A stretch of 26,558 nt of DNA, from the NCBI GenBank assembly GCA_964353455.1, contig CAYGWP010000273.1, positions 1 through 26,558 on the forward strand. The letters run 5' to 3'. Position 1 is the first letter of the stretch. Each line of letters starts with the position of its first letter. The notes beneath the pieces were generated by a model that saw only the letters and a list, made by a program, of their open reading frames with translations, did not search any database and was not told where the DNA came from. Made by a program: the position numbers and the translations under genes. Origin of the DNA: CAYGWP01 sp964353455. Its GTDB lineage: Bacteria > Planctomycetota > Phycisphaerae > FEN-1346. This document shows positions 1 to 7,538 of the stretch, one piece after another.

Positions 1-264
1 CTGCTCAAGTGCGATGGCCGGCGGCAGGCCCGTGATCGAATCGACGTCGGGGCGCTCCATCTGTTCGAGGGACTGGCGGCTGTACGCCGAGAGGCTCTCG
101 ACGTACCGCATCTGGCCCTCGGCGTAGAGGGTGTCGAACGCCAGGCTCGACTTGCCGGAGCCGCTGACGCCCGTCACGACCGTCAAGGCCCGGTGTGGCA
201 CGGTTACGCTGATGCCCTTGAGGTTGTGCGTCCGAGCGCCGCGTACTTCGATGTTTCGCCGCAT
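1..264 (-). CDS. uvrA: UvrA excinuclease ABC subunit A, N-terminal part (cut by window edge)
   Basis: This is the first 88 codons of UvrA, the damage-recognition ATPase of nucleotide excision repair, which acts with UvrB and UvrC on bulky DNA lesions. The product begins MRRNIEVRGARTHNLKGISV, a typical UvrA opening. The Walker A loop GVSGSGKSS is at residues 32-40 and is followed by the family block LAFDTLYAEGQMRYVESLS and then SAYSRQSLEQME. The gene leaves the window at position 1, so the zinc-finger and second ATPase parts are not visible. The ATG at 264-262 is chosen because the family homology starts there and a GGTGGAG sequence lies upstream on the minus strand. It is transcribed in the same direction as the ROK gene, from which it is separated by 276 bp of repeat-filled DNA. 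The usual family residue after GQ is R rather than M, so a UvrA paralog is possible. Confidence 0.93.
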   Translation of the reverse strand, partial: MRRNIEVRGARTHNLKGISVTVPHRALTVVTGVSGSGKSSLAFDTLYAEGQMRYVESLSAYSRQSLEQMERPDVDSITGLPPAIALEQ

Positions 265-352
265 AGGCGCGGTAACTCCACCGTATCGAATCCTCCAGGC
301 TACCTGGAATCACGGTGTGCGTCAAGCGCGGCGAAAACTTCGCGTACGTTTA

Positions 353-460
353 GAGGCTGTTTCAGAACTGTGGCACGCCCGCCCTCGGGCGTGCAAGTGG
401 CTGAAAAGATGCACAGCCGGGGGCGGCTGTGCCACAAGAAGCCGGTTCTGAAACAGCCTC
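353..460. mobile_element. 108-bp MITE-like element with TTA target duplication
   Basis: The ends are a perfect 16-bp inverted repeat, gaggctgtttcagaac at 353-368 and its complement at 445-460. A further 8 bp (369-376 with 429-436) pair after an 8-nt interruption on the right side. Inside are two 9-bp hairpins with 4-nt loops: 373-381 with 386-394, and 411-419 with 424-432. The element is flanked by TTA at 350-352 and TTA at 461-463. Removing it with one TTA restores the start of the palindromic repeat seen intact at 1570. It has no coding capacity. The ends and the TNA duplication are reminiscent of IS5-family elements, but that assignment is a guess. Confidence 0.8.
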
Positions 461-530
461 TTAGCCGCGACTCGGAGAGGAGCGCGTTTTCGAACGGCCA
501 CACGCGCTCCTCTTCGAGTCGCGGCTAAAC
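461..530. repeat. Palindromic repeat, copy A (interrupted by the MITE)
   Basis: This long inverted repeat starts ttagccgcgactcggag and ends cttcgagtcgcggctaaac, with roughly 30-bp arms around a gttcgaac-type centre. Its first four bases (gtta) now lie at 349-352 on the far side of the MITE. It sits 10 bp beyond the stop of the ROK gene, so it may also serve as that gene's transcription terminator, though no clear T-run is seen. Copy B is at 1570-1641 and a half copy at 4540-4568. Confidence 0.85.
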
Positions 531-540
531 CTTGGTGAGA

Positions 541-1485
541 TTACCCCGCCGCCTCGGCAGCCTCGCGGGCGATGGCCAGGGCGGCAAGGTCCTGGATCTG
601 ATCGCCGAGGACGGCCTGGTCGATGGTGCAGGCCTCGAAGGCGGCGGGCAGGGCCTCGCGTCCGGCGGCCTCACGCACGCCGTCAATGAGCAGCGGCCCC
701 AGGTGCCGGGCCATGCTCCCCAGGCTGATCCGCTGCGGATTAAGGATGTCGATAAGTATGGCGCACGCGCGGCCGAGGTACCCGGCCTGCTCGCGGACGA
801 TGCGGACGGCGAAGGCGTCGCCTTCCAGGGCCTCGGCGGCCACTTCCTTCGCGGTCACAGAATCGACGGGAAGTTTGTCGAGCCGCGTCGGCTCGTGCGC
901 CTCGCGCAGGCGCATCCGGGCGAGTTGCCCGAGGGCCCGCCCGCTCGTCAGCCCCTCGATGCTCCCGGCCTTGTAGTATCCGACCGGCCCCATCTCCAGG
1001 AGCCTCACGTGGCCGATCTCGCCGGCCAGGTCCTGCCGCCCGCGAACCAGCCGGCCCCCCAGGACGATCCCCGCGCCCTGGCCCGTGCCGCACGTCAGGT
1101 ACACGAGGTCGTCGATCTCGCACTTCAGGCCCCACCGCCACTCGGCCACCGCGCAGGCGTTGGCATCGTTCTCGAGCGCTGCCGGAATGCCGAGCGCATC
1201 GCGGACCATCCGGACGACGGGCACGCGGTCCCATCCGGGGAGGTTGGGCGGGGAGAGGATGAGTCCCTCGCGGCTGGAGAGCGGCCCGCCGCAGGCTATG
1301 CCGCAGGCCGCGGGGCGCTCGCCGCTGCAGAGGCGCCTCCCGAGTTCGATCAACTGGCCGATGGTGGCATCGGGCGCAGAAGTGGCGAACTCCTCGCGCG
1401 CAAGCGCGTTGCCGTCGCCGTCGCCGACCACCGCCGCCGACTTCGTGCCGCCGATGTCGAATCCGAGCAGGAGAGTGCTTGCCAT
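541..1485 (-). CDS. ROK-family sugar kinase-like protein, zinc motif missing
   Basis: A 314-residue protein of the ROK family, which includes glucokinases, N-acetylhexosamine kinases and related regulators. The phosphate-binding motif DIGGTK is at residues 10-15, the catalytic aspartate lies in ENDANACA (D107), GTGQGAG is near 133-139, and EIGH is at 156-159. There is no N-terminal helix-turn-helix, so it is more likely an enzyme than a repressor. The histidine of the zinc site is kept, but the usual cysteine-rich CxCGxxGCxE stretch is replaced by GPVGYYKAGSIE. The ATG at 1485 is chosen because the ROK fold begins a few residues later; no convincing ribosome binding site precedes it, and an in-frame extension to 1554 is possible. 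The substrate cannot be read from the sequence. Confidence 0.88.
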   Translation of the reverse strand: MASTLLLGFDIGGTKSAAVVGDGDGNALAREEFATSAPDATIGQLIELGRRLCSGERPAACGIACGGPLSSREGLILSPPNLPGWDRVPVVRMVRDALGIPAALENDANACAVAEWRWGLKCEIDDLVYLTCGTGQGAGIVLGGRLVRGRQDLAGEIGHVRLLEMGPVGYYKAGSIEGLTSGRALGQLARMRLREAHEPTRLDKLPVDSVTAKEVAAEALEGDAFAVRIVREQAGYLGRACAILIDILNPQRISLGSMARHLGPLLIDGVREAAGREALPAAFEACTIDQAVLGDQIQDLAALAIAREAAEAAG

Positions 1486-1569
1486 GGGGATATGAGCGTA
1501 CAGTGAGAGCGGGTCAACCTCAACAGGAAAAAACGGTTGGGCGCACTGCGTCACTCACGGGGGTAGCAC

Positions 1570-1641
1570 GTTTAGCCGCGACTCGAAGAGGAGCGCGTGT
1601 TCGAACGGCCAAACGCGCTCCCCTGCGAGTCGCGGCTAAAC
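1570..1641. repeat. Palindromic repeat, copy B (complete)
   Basis: A 72-bp near-perfect palindrome opening gtttagccgcgactcgaag and closing gcgagtcgcggctaaac, with gttcgaac near its centre. It lies 70 bp beyond the stop of the 272-residue membrane protein gene at 1711 and upstream of the ROK gene. The position fits a terminator or a REP-like extragenic element. This copy shows the uninterrupted left end, which defines the MITE insertion point in copy A. Confidence 0.85.
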
Positions 1642-1710
1642 TCTCGGCCACCCGCCGAGGCAAGCACCCGTGCGTGGCGCATTACGGTTGGCCGCCGCGC
1701 GCCGCTGGCG

Positions 1711-2529
1711 CTATTGCGCCTTCGGGTCCCAGATGAGCAGACCTACCTTGTCGGCTTTCACGTCCTCAACGTGCCCATCGCAGAAGCCGATGAGGTAGCC
1801 CGACGAGCGGCGAGGGGCGGGCGGCAGGTCGGTCGGGCCGCCGCACATCGGGCCGCCGGGGCCGCACTCGAAGAACAGGACGGTCTGCGAAGGTGAGGCG
1901 ACGTTCGACATCTTGATGTCCCTGAGCGCGGCGTTCATGGCAACGAAGCGGCCGGCGCTCGGATCTGTCGGATCGGTCATCGCCTGGTCGCCCTCGATGG
2001 CGTGGCCCTCCTTCAGGGCCTGCGGCCACGAGTCCGTCGGCGGGAAGCGGTCGTTGTTCGCGGCCGCGTACTGGTTGGCAGCCCTGCACAGGTGCATCAT
2101 GTTGACTCTGGCCATCTGAGCGATGTGCTGCGCATGGGCTTCGGCTTCAGCCTTGCGCCTGTCCATTTCATTGGCAACTTCATTGGCAGCCGTAAAGCAA
2201 AGGGCTCCCAGCAGTGTGAGTGGAGGCAAAGCACCTGAGACTACTGCACCAGTAAGCGCCATGCCCAAGCCGGTAAGTTGGCCATGACTCTTCGTGATCT
2301 GTACAGTTGCCAGAATTCCCAGAAGAACGCCGATTCCACACAAAGGCAGTAATAGAACCCAAAACGCGACTTCACGAACAAGCACGGCCAGCCCTACGAC
2401 TAGCGCCCATAAACCAAACGCCGCGAGCACGCAAACCGCTGCGACGCTACAGGCCAGGCCTGCAATCGCCAAGCCACTCATCTTTGCCGCAGGGGAAGTC
2501 GGGGCGGCAGTGCCTGGTAGTTGACTCAT
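1711..2529 (-). CDS. DUF4190-like membrane protein with pseudopilin-like C-terminus, paralog 1
   Basis: A 272-residue protein. Its N-terminal part contains hydrophobic segments at roughly residues 18-45, 50-75 and 85-115, with small-residue patterns such as GLAIAGLACSV and GLGMALTGAVVSG, as in DUF4190 proteins. The C-terminal half resembles planctomycete pseudopilin-like proteins. It has VNMMHLCRAANQYAAANN, RFPPTDSWPQALK, FVAMNAAL, TVLFFECGPGG and finally GYLIGFCDGHVEDV with GLLIWDPK. The C-terminal domain is probably displayed outside the cytoplasm. The ATG at 2529 follows AAGGAG by 7 nt; in-frame codons up to 2847 are not needed. It is the last of three tandem paralogs and lies 127 bp after the second. 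The biochemical role is unknown. Confidence 0.8.
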   Translation of the reverse strand: MSQLPGTAAPTSPAAKMSGLAIAGLACSVAAVCVLAAFGLWALVVGLAVLVREVAFWVLLLPLCGIGVLLGILATVQITKSHGQLTGLGMALTGAVVSGALPPLTLLGALCFTAANEVANEMDRRKAEAEAHAQHIAQMARVNMMHLCRAANQYAAANNDRFPPTDSWPQALKEGHAIEGDQAMTDPTDPSAGRFVAMNAALRDIKMSNVASPSQTVLFFECGPGGPMCGGPTDLPPAPRRSSGYLIGFCDGHVEDVKADKVGLLIWDPKAQ

Positions 2530-2656
2530 GGTATCTCCTTTGCCGAAGTCGGTCCTCCGCGTGGTCCGGTGAATCTCGGCAACACTTTCCCGCGCAAGGA
2601 TTGGCGCTGCAAGAACTTTCCGCTCCACAACTTTTCGGTTTCTTGCGGCGGCGGGG

Positions 2657-3451
2657 CTATCGCTTCGGGTTCCAGATGAGCCGGCCCTTCTGGTGAGGCG
2701 GAACGCTCTCGATGTGGCCGTTGACGAAACCGAACAAGTAGCCGGCGGGATGCCGCGGCGCAGGAAGCAACTGGTCCTGGTCGCCGGCAGAGAGGCCGGA
2801 GTCGCTGCTCTCGAAGAACAGCACCGTCTCGTGCGGGTTCGGAACATCGTTGATCCGCAGCCCGGCCAGGTGGATGTTCATCGCGAACCCGCGTTCTATG
2901 TCGCGCATGTCTTCGGGATTACAGACGGCCGCCTCGAGGTTCTTGAGGTGGGGCTTCAGGGCCTCGCGCCAGGAATCGGGCGGCGGCAGGCGGCCGGCGT
3001 TCTTTGCGCAGTAGCCCTCGGCGGCCAGACACAGGAAATTGAGGCGATGCATGGACCTGGAGTATTCCGTCTCCGGGGCGGTCTCGCCGACCACGTGCAG
3101 GATGAACACCGCCAGGATGACCTCCAGCGCCAGGCCGCCCGCCGAGAGGATGCTGCCGGCGACGGCCGTTCCACGGTTGACCATCTTGCCGCCGGCCGCC
3201 GTGATCCGGCCTGCGGCGACGATTCCGAGCGCGAGTCCCAGCACGCCGCCGATGCCGCCTGCGAGGAACCCCGTCCACACGAGCAGCCACCCCAGCGACT
3301 CTTGCGGACTCTCAAGATAGATGTCGCCCAGGGTGGCCAGAAATCCGAACACGCACGGCGAGAGGATGCCGCAGACCAGGCTCAGCGTCGCAAGGCCGCG
3401 GGCGGGGGGCGCTGCGGAGGCCGAAGTGGGTGATGTCTGGTCGCCGGTCAT
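2657..3451 (-). CDS. DUF4190-like membrane protein with pseudopilin-like C-terminus, paralog 2
   Basis: A 264-residue paralog of its two neighbours. Hydrophobic segments fill roughly residues 20-125 (GLATLSLVCGILSP, GGIGGVLGLALGIVAAG, GSILSAGGLALEVILAV). The second half carries the shared series LNFLCLAAEGYCAKN, RLPPPDSWREALK, FAMNIHL, TVLFFESSDSG, and the end motif GYLFGFVNGHIESV followed by GRLIWNPK. In that end motif the D of the usual DG pair is N. The ATG at 3451 overlaps the TGA of the upstream paralog as ATGA, so the two are probably translationally coupled. The AAGAAGG sequence just upstream can act as its ribosome binding site. The pair likely works together at the membrane, but the function is not known. 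Confidence 0.8.
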   Translation of the reverse strand: MTGDQTSPTSASAAPPARGLATLSLVCGILSPCVFGFLATLGDIYLESPQESLGWLLVWTGFLAGGIGGVLGLALGIVAAGRITAAGGKMVNRGTAVAGSILSAGGLALEVILAVFILHVVGETAPETEYSRSMHRLNFLCLAAEGYCAKNAGRLPPPDSWREALKPHLKNLEAAVCNPEDMRDIERGFAMNIHLAGLRINDVPNPHETVLFFESSDSGLSAGDQDQLLPAPRHPAGYLFGFVNGHIESVPPHQKGRLIWNPKR

Positions 3452-4338
3452 GGCCGCGCCTTCTTCGGGGTGCGCTTTGGCGGCAGCGGGGGCGCCTGCG
3501 GCTGAGGTGGGGCCGGACTCGGCGGCGGAGCGGGCGGCTGTGCGAACTGCGGTTGCCAGATGAGGCCGGCAACGAGTGCTGGGGCGATGAGTTCGGCGCG
3601 GCCGTCGGCAAAGCCGATCATGAAACCCATGCCCTGCGACGGCGCGGCAGGCAGGAGTTCCCGCCCGCCCGCGAGCGGACTGCCGGGCCGACACTCAAAG
3701 AAAAGGACGGTCCGGTCCGCGTTGGTCAGAGTGGTAAAATCGACGCCGCCCAGGGCGCGATTCATCGCCCACGGGCGGTCGCTGTGCGTGTCCGCCGACC
3801 CGGAGAGAAGTTGCCGGAGCGCCGCATCGTTCGTCTTGATGGTCTGGGGCCATGTGTCGGCCGGCGGCAGCCGGTTAGCGTGCTCCGCCGCATAGTCGAT
3901 CGCCCCCTGGCACAACTGCTTCAGGTGGAGGAAGGAAGCCACCGTCCGGGCGTGGCCGGCGCCGGCTGAGAGCCAGGAGATGAACATGAGGATGAGCGCG
4001 CCCGCCAAGAGCAGGCCGATTGCCGAAGCCGTGATGCCGCCAACGGCGGCGCCGTGCCCGGGCGCCTCGGCGCCGCACGCCCTGATAAGGCCAAGGGCCT
4101 TGATGCCGCGGATAATGCCCCCGATCGCCAGGACCGCGGCCGCGAGCAGGACGGGGACGAAAAGAAGGAGGCTCACGCCTCGGCCCGTGCCGCGCTCAAA
4201 CACGTTGCCGCCCAGGGCGCTCACGGCCGCGATGACAATGGCGGCGATTCCCAGGCCGAGGCTGAAGTTGGCCTGCCGCGCGGCCTGTGCGGGATCGGGG
4301 GCCGGCTCTGCCTGCGGAGGGTTGCGAACGCTCGTCAT
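3448..4338 (-). CDS. DUF4190-like membrane protein with pseudopilin-like C-terminus and proline-rich tail, paralog 3
   Basis: A 296-residue protein, first gene of the three-gene operon. Hydrophobic stretches at about residues 28-45, 57-80 and 97-122 form the membrane part. The C-terminal half has LHLKQLCQGAIDYAAEH, RLPPADTWPQTIK, WAMNRALGG, TVLFFECRPGS and GFMIGFADGRAELI with GLIWQP. In the last motif DGH has become DGR. Only this paralog has a tail of about 35 residues rich in proline and basic residues, ending PKRTPKKARP. The ATG at 4338 follows AGGGGA on the minus strand. The gene diverges from the thymidylate synthase gene, and the 266 bp between them hold the operon promoter and repeat copy C. 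No known function. Confidence 0.8.
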   Translation of the reverse strand: MTSVRNPPQAEPAPDPAQAARQANFSLGLGIAAIVIAAVSALGGNVFERGTGRGVSLLLFVPVLLAAAVLAIGGIIRGIKALGLIRACGAEAPGHGAAVGGITASAIGLLLAGALILMFISWLSAGAGHARTVASFLHLKQLCQGAIDYAAEHANRLPPADTWPQTIKTNDAALRQLLSGSADTHSDRPWAMNRALGGVDFTTLTNADRTVLFFECRPGSPLAGGRELLPAAPSQGMGFMIGFADGRAELIAPALVAGLIWQPQFAQPPAPPPSPAPPQPQAPPLPPKRTPKKARP

Positions 4339-4539
4339 GTGGTGTTCCCCTAATTGTGTGCGGACATATCGACCGCAGGCAGTTTGAGCCTTTGGCGCGC
4401 GGGTTTCAACTATTTTTTCGACGGCCATGCACAGCGTCGCGCTCGGACGCAGTGCCCGGCCGGCTGTTTCGGCTTGCTCCGGCGCGGCGCGGGGCATACA
4501 ATCGGCTTCTGAAATCGACCCGCCGCCCGGCATGTGCTC

Positions 4540-4568
4540 GTTTAGCCGCGACTCGAAGAGGAGCGCGC
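4540..4568. repeat. Palindromic repeat, copy C (left half only)
   Basis: The 29 bp beginning gtttagccgcgactcgaag match the left arm of copies A and B; the right arm is absent. It lies in the divergent promoter region, 36 bp before the thymidylate synthase start. It appears to be a truncated copy and cannot form the long hairpin on its own. Confidence 0.75.
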
Positions 4569-4604
4569 GGCGGGGCATCTTGGGCATGAAAAAGGGCGCA
4601 TCAG

Positions 4605-5453
4605 ATGAAATCTATCCATATTGAAGCAAGAACGCTCCCCGAAGGCTGGGAGGCCGCCGTCAAGCGGTGCTGGGAAGAGGGCGCAAGGTTCCGCACGCAG
4701 TACAACAAGCCCGGCGACCCGCCCAGCCGCGATGTGGCGTGCCTCATCCACGTCAAGGAACCCTTCGGCGAGCCGCGCATACACAAGGCGTTTCCGGGGG
4801 GCCTCGACGACCTGGAGGTCTATCGGGCCGAGGTCCTCTACGGCGTCCACGACCACTGGATCGCCCCTGAAGAAGGGAAGTGGGAGTACACCTACCACGA
4901 GCGGCTGTTCTCGTACAAGGTGCCGGGCGTCGCCGAGCCGATCGACCAGATCGCGCGGGTGGTGCGGCTGCTTAAGGAGACCCCGCACACGCGGAGGGCG
5001 CAGGCCGTCACGTGGCAGGCGTGGAACGACCTCGGCATCCACGACCCGGCGTGCCTCCAGCGGATGTGGTTCCGCATCGAGGAGCCGGAGCAGGGCGGCG
5101 GCGCGGGGCGGCTTAACCTCGTAATCCACATCCGCTCGAACGATGCCTTCAAGGCGGCGTTCATGAACATGTTCGCGTTCACCGAACTCCAGCGGGAGGT
5201 GGCGCGCGAACTTGGGGTCGAGGTCGGCGAATATATGCACATAGCCGACAGTTTCCATATATACGGGTCGTACTTCGCCGAGTTCGAGGGGTTCCTGGGG
5301 ATGATCGGCCGGCGGCCCGACCGGTACTTTACGAGCGAGTTCGCCCGCCCCATGTTCGAGGACGGCGCCCGGCGGCTGCTGGCCGAGGAGAACCTTCCGG
5401 CCGACAAGCGCAGGGTCATGGAGCGCCGCCTGGCTGAACTAACCTCAACATGA
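4605..5453 (+). CDS. thyA: Thymidylate synthase, ThyA type (divergent)
   Basis: A 282-residue protein of the thymidylate synthase / dCMP hydroxymethylase family, which methylates dUMP to dTMP using methylenetetrahydrofolate. Visible family marks are the phosphate-binding TRRAQAVTW (about 129-137), the nucleophile in DPACLQ (C150), RSND at 177-180, and the terminal nucleotide-binding block GEYMHIADSFHIYG (about 218-231). The sequence departs from the E. coli enzyme and looks closer to archaeal-type or shortened forms, so dUMP or a modified pyrimidine could be the substrate. The ATG at 4605 is preceded by AAAAAGGG about 8 nt upstream. The DgkA-type gene follows 76 bp downstream, with a hairpin between them. 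Confidence 0.82.
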   Translation: MKSIHIEARTLPEGWEAAVKRCWEEGARFRTQYNKPGDPPSRDVACLIHVKEPFGEPRIHKAFPGGLDDLEVYRAEVLYGVHDHWIAPEEGKWEYTYHERLFSYKVPGVAEPIDQIARVVRLLKETPHTRRAQAVTWQAWNDLGIHDPACLQRMWFRIEEPEQGGGAGRLNLVIHIRSNDAFKAAFMNMFAFTELQREVARELGVEVGEYMHIADSFHIYGSYFAEFEGFLGMIGRRPDRYFTSEFARPMFEDGARRLLAEENLPADKRRVMERRLAELTST

Positions 5454-5465
5454 TTCACAGTTAGC

Positions 5466-5483
5466 CGCCGCGCTTGCGCGGCG
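5466..5483. terminator. GC hairpin between thyA and the kinase gene
   Basis: A 7-bp perfect stem, cgccgcg with cgcggcg, closes a CTTG loop just after the thymidylate synthase stop. No T-run follows (ttctc), so it may attenuate transcription or stabilise the mRNA end rather than act as a full terminator. Confidence 0.45.
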
Positions 5484-5529
5484 CGTTCTCTGCCTGTTGG
5501 CGGCGCGGGTAAACATCAAAGGGTCACTC

Positions 5530-5988
5530 ATGCCCGAACGTCATCCCGAAAGCGACCGTCGCGGCCTCGGCGGCGAACGCACCCAGTACGCATCGCCCTT
5601 CACGCTTGTGGGGCGGCTGCGGAGTTTCCGAAATGCCGCAAAGGGCGTCTGGTTCGTCCTCCGCAGCCAGCACAACGCCTGGGTCCACGCGGCCGCCACG
5701 GTGGCCGTCCTGGCCTTGGGAACGTTTCTCCATGTGACCGTGCGGCCGTTCACGCTGGGCCAGTGGAGCGCTCTGGTGATTGCCATCGTCATGGTGTGGG
5801 TGGCCGAGACGTTCAACACGGGCCTTGAGGTCCTTGCCGAGGCGATCACGCAGGAGCGGCACCCGATGCTGAAGGTGGCCAAGGACATTGCCGCCGCCGC
5901 CGTTCTGATTGCGGCCGTAGGCGCGGCCATCGTCGGCGCGATCCTCTTCATCCCGCCGATCCTGGAGTTGGTGAAGCGGTGCGGCTGA
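5530..5988 (+). CDS. dgkA: DgkA-type diacylglycerol / undecaprenol kinase
   Basis: A 152-residue small integral-membrane kinase. The family phosphorylates diacylglycerol or undecaprenol for lipid and cell-wall carrier recycling. The motif RSFRNAAKGVWFVLRSQHN (about 32-50) opens the domain. Three membrane helices follow: WVHAAATVAVLALGTFL, WSALVIAIVMVWVAE and IAAAAVLIAAVGAAIVGAIL. The active-site block AETFNTGLEV retains E, N, T and E, and the later VAKDIAAAA retains the lysine-aspartate pair. The ATG at 5530 is preferred over an in-frame start at 5497 because AAAGGG lies 6 nt upstream and the earlier 11 residues match no family feature. It may be cotranscribed with the thymidylate synthase gene. 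Confidence 0.9.
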   Translation: MPERHPESDRRGLGGERTQYASPFTLVGRLRSFRNAAKGVWFVLRSQHNAWVHAAATVAVLALGTFLHVTVRPFTLGQWSALVIAIVMVWVAETFNTGLEVLAEAITQERHPMLKVAKDIAAAAVLIAAVGAAIVGAILFIPPILELVKRCG

Positions 5989-6468
5989 GCAGGGGCCGCC
6001 AATCATCAGTCGGATGGTGGCACGGCCGCGTCCTGCCCGCGCGAGGCGGGAGAAATGGCCGGGGCGAGTGGCAGAACTTCAAACGGCGCCCCGCCGCCGT
6101 CAGGCCCTTCGTGACCGCCTTCAGCGGCCATTCCGAACCGTATCTCCTTGCGGCGGCGAGACTTGGGTGCGATCCGGTTGCGGAAGCATCCTGACCTGGA
6201 CCTGCCCGGCCTGGGCGAGGCTGGAGTGGGCTTGGTGGAGATGGGGCGGGGCGGGGGGTTTGGCGAGGCGCAGTCGGTCGGAAAACCTGGAGTACCTGTT
6301 TGACTTCCGTAGGTTCTTGATTCATACTCTCCGCGATGTAAAGCCTCGGTGGTCCCAGGGGGGAGCGCTGGAGGCTTCGGCAGCGACATACTGGGTTGGC
6401 ACGAAGGGCGCGGCTGAGCAACTCTTTCTGGTGAGGGGGGACGAGACTTGGGTCGAAAGGCGGGTCCG
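5989..6468. other. Intergenic region without a supported gene
   Basis: No convincing coding sequence is seen. The left part carries dispersed repeat copy 1 (6056-6160). The stretch 6210-6290 is strikingly purine-rich on the plus strand, with runs such as tggggcggggcggggggt. The final 100 bp probably hold the promoter of the PEP-CTERM gene, but no clear -35/-10 pair was found. Confidence 0.5.
6056..6160. repeat. Dispersed repeat, copy 1
   Basis: This stretch starts tggccggggc and ends ccgaaccgtatctccttgcggcggcgag. It matches 9741-9838, with its best conservation in ccgccttcagcggcc and tccgaaccgtatctcctt. The two copies differ by a 7-nt length change near the middle. On the minus strand both read KEIRFG-x-AAEGGHE in one frame, but the length change breaks that frame, so a noncoding repeat is more likely. 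Both copies lie upstream of PEP-CTERM genes. Confidence 0.7.
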
Positions 6469-7377
6469 ATGCGTCCAGTGAGAAGCGTGGCGGGTGTCCC
6501 CCGCATGTGCGGCGCCGTCATGGGCGGGCGCCTGCTGGTTGCGGCACTTCTTGTGGTCAGCCTGGCGCCGTCGTCATGGGCGAACTCGCTCTCCGATTTC
6601 GCCGTGTTCGGCGGAACCAATGTGTTCATCTGGGACGGCCCCACTGTCAGCGGACAGGTCGGCAGCAACGGCGCTGTGTTCGCCGGAGCCAGCACCTTGT
6701 ATGGTCCGGTCGTCGGCGGTGGAGTGTTTACCTCCGGGGGTGGGAACCGCATCTTTGGCGACATGAGGTTCAACGGCGGAGTTACTTTGGCGGATACCGA
6801 TAAGCACGTCGGGCAGATTTATTCGTCCGGGTACACTGCCGTGGACCTTCCCGCGACGATGTATCCTGGTGATTTGCCGGGGACCAGCGGTCCGCTCCTC
6901 AACGCCTCCGTGACTCTCTCGGCCGGGTCGTATCGTTATGATTCCATTGGAGGCACGCTGCATCTGGACTTGCACCCATCGCAGGATCCAATCGCTGTCT
7001 ATGTGGACGGAGACGTCTCGATCAGCGATGTTAGCGTCTCGATATGGGACGGCCAGCAGTATCTTCCTTACGCACAAGCGATCGCCGATCCGGTGCTTCG
7101 TGCCCTGGCCCAGAACGTGTACTTCGAGACCGGCGGATCGTGGTTCAGCACGGGAGAGTGGTTCGGCCTCATCTATGCCCCTAACAGCGGCGCCTCTATC
7201 TGGGAGGGCAGCAACATTACGGGCGCCGTCTGGGCCGGACAAGACGTGTCCCTTTATTCGAACTCGCAAGTGAACGTGATTCCCGAGCCGATCACGGCCG
7301 TTGGCCTGGTCCTGGGGGTCTCGGCGCTGGGCGGCGTTGTCCGCAGGCGGTTCGCGGCCAGTCTCAGGCGCGGTTAG
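6469..7377 (+). CDS. PEP-CTERM sorted secreted protein, beta-repeat type
   Basis: A 302-residue exported protein. A basic N-terminus and hydrophobic core (LLVAALLVVSLAPSSWA) form the signal peptide. The C-terminus has the sorting signal VIPEPITAVGLVLGVSALGG followed by VVRRRFAA, which an exosortase would recognise. The body is rich in G, S and N with beta-strand repeats (VFGGTNVFIWDG, GSNGAVFAGASTLYG, and near the end YAPNSGASIWEGSNITG and VWAGQDVSLYSNS). This resembles polymer-forming or bactofilin-like extracellular proteins of the DUF7305 type. The ATG at 6469 is preferred because GAAAGG lies 8 nt upstream; starts at 6448, 6505 and 6520 are also in frame. A strong hairpin terminator follows. 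It probably ends up in the outer envelope or matrix. Confidence 0.85.
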   Translation: MRPVRSVAGVPRMCGAVMGGRLLVAALLVVSLAPSSWANSLSDFAVFGGTNVFIWDGPTVSGQVGSNGAVFAGASTLYGPVVGGGVFTSGGGNRIFGDMRFNGGVTLADTDKHVGQIYSSGYTAVDLPATMYPGDLPGTSGPLLNASVTLSAGSYRYDSIGGTLHLDLHPSQDPIAVYVDGDVSISDVSVSIWDGQQYLPYAQAIADPVLRALAQNVYFETGGSWFSTGEWFGLIYAPNSGASIWEGSNITGAVWAGQDVSLYSNSQVNVIPEPITAVGLVLGVSALGGVVRRRFAASLRRG

Positions 7378-7493
7378 CGCCGGTCGCCAGACGGCCCGCC
7401 ATCGCCGGCGTAAGTAACTGTCCTCGCGGCACTTGGACTCCACGGCTGCGGTTCCCTCGATTGGCGAGACCTTCTTCCGAGCCCGGTTACAGA

Positions 7494-7525
7494 AAGAGCC
7501 GCAACCTCTCAAGGTTGCGGCTCTT
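7494..7525. terminator. Strong bidirectional-looking intrinsic terminator
   Basis: A perfect 14-bp stem, aagagccgcaacct with its complement, closes a 4-nt loop. It is flanked by A-rich sequence on the left and ttgtatt on the right. It lies 116 bp after the PEP-CTERM stop at 7377. Confidence 0.8.
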
Positions 7526-7538
7526 GTATTCTGGTCAG

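Noticed and set aside
532..1506. A 324-codon open frame on the plus strand
   Set aside because: It is antisense to the ROK gene and its product is a low-complexity A/G/R/P-rich sequence, the usual shadow in GC-rich DNA.
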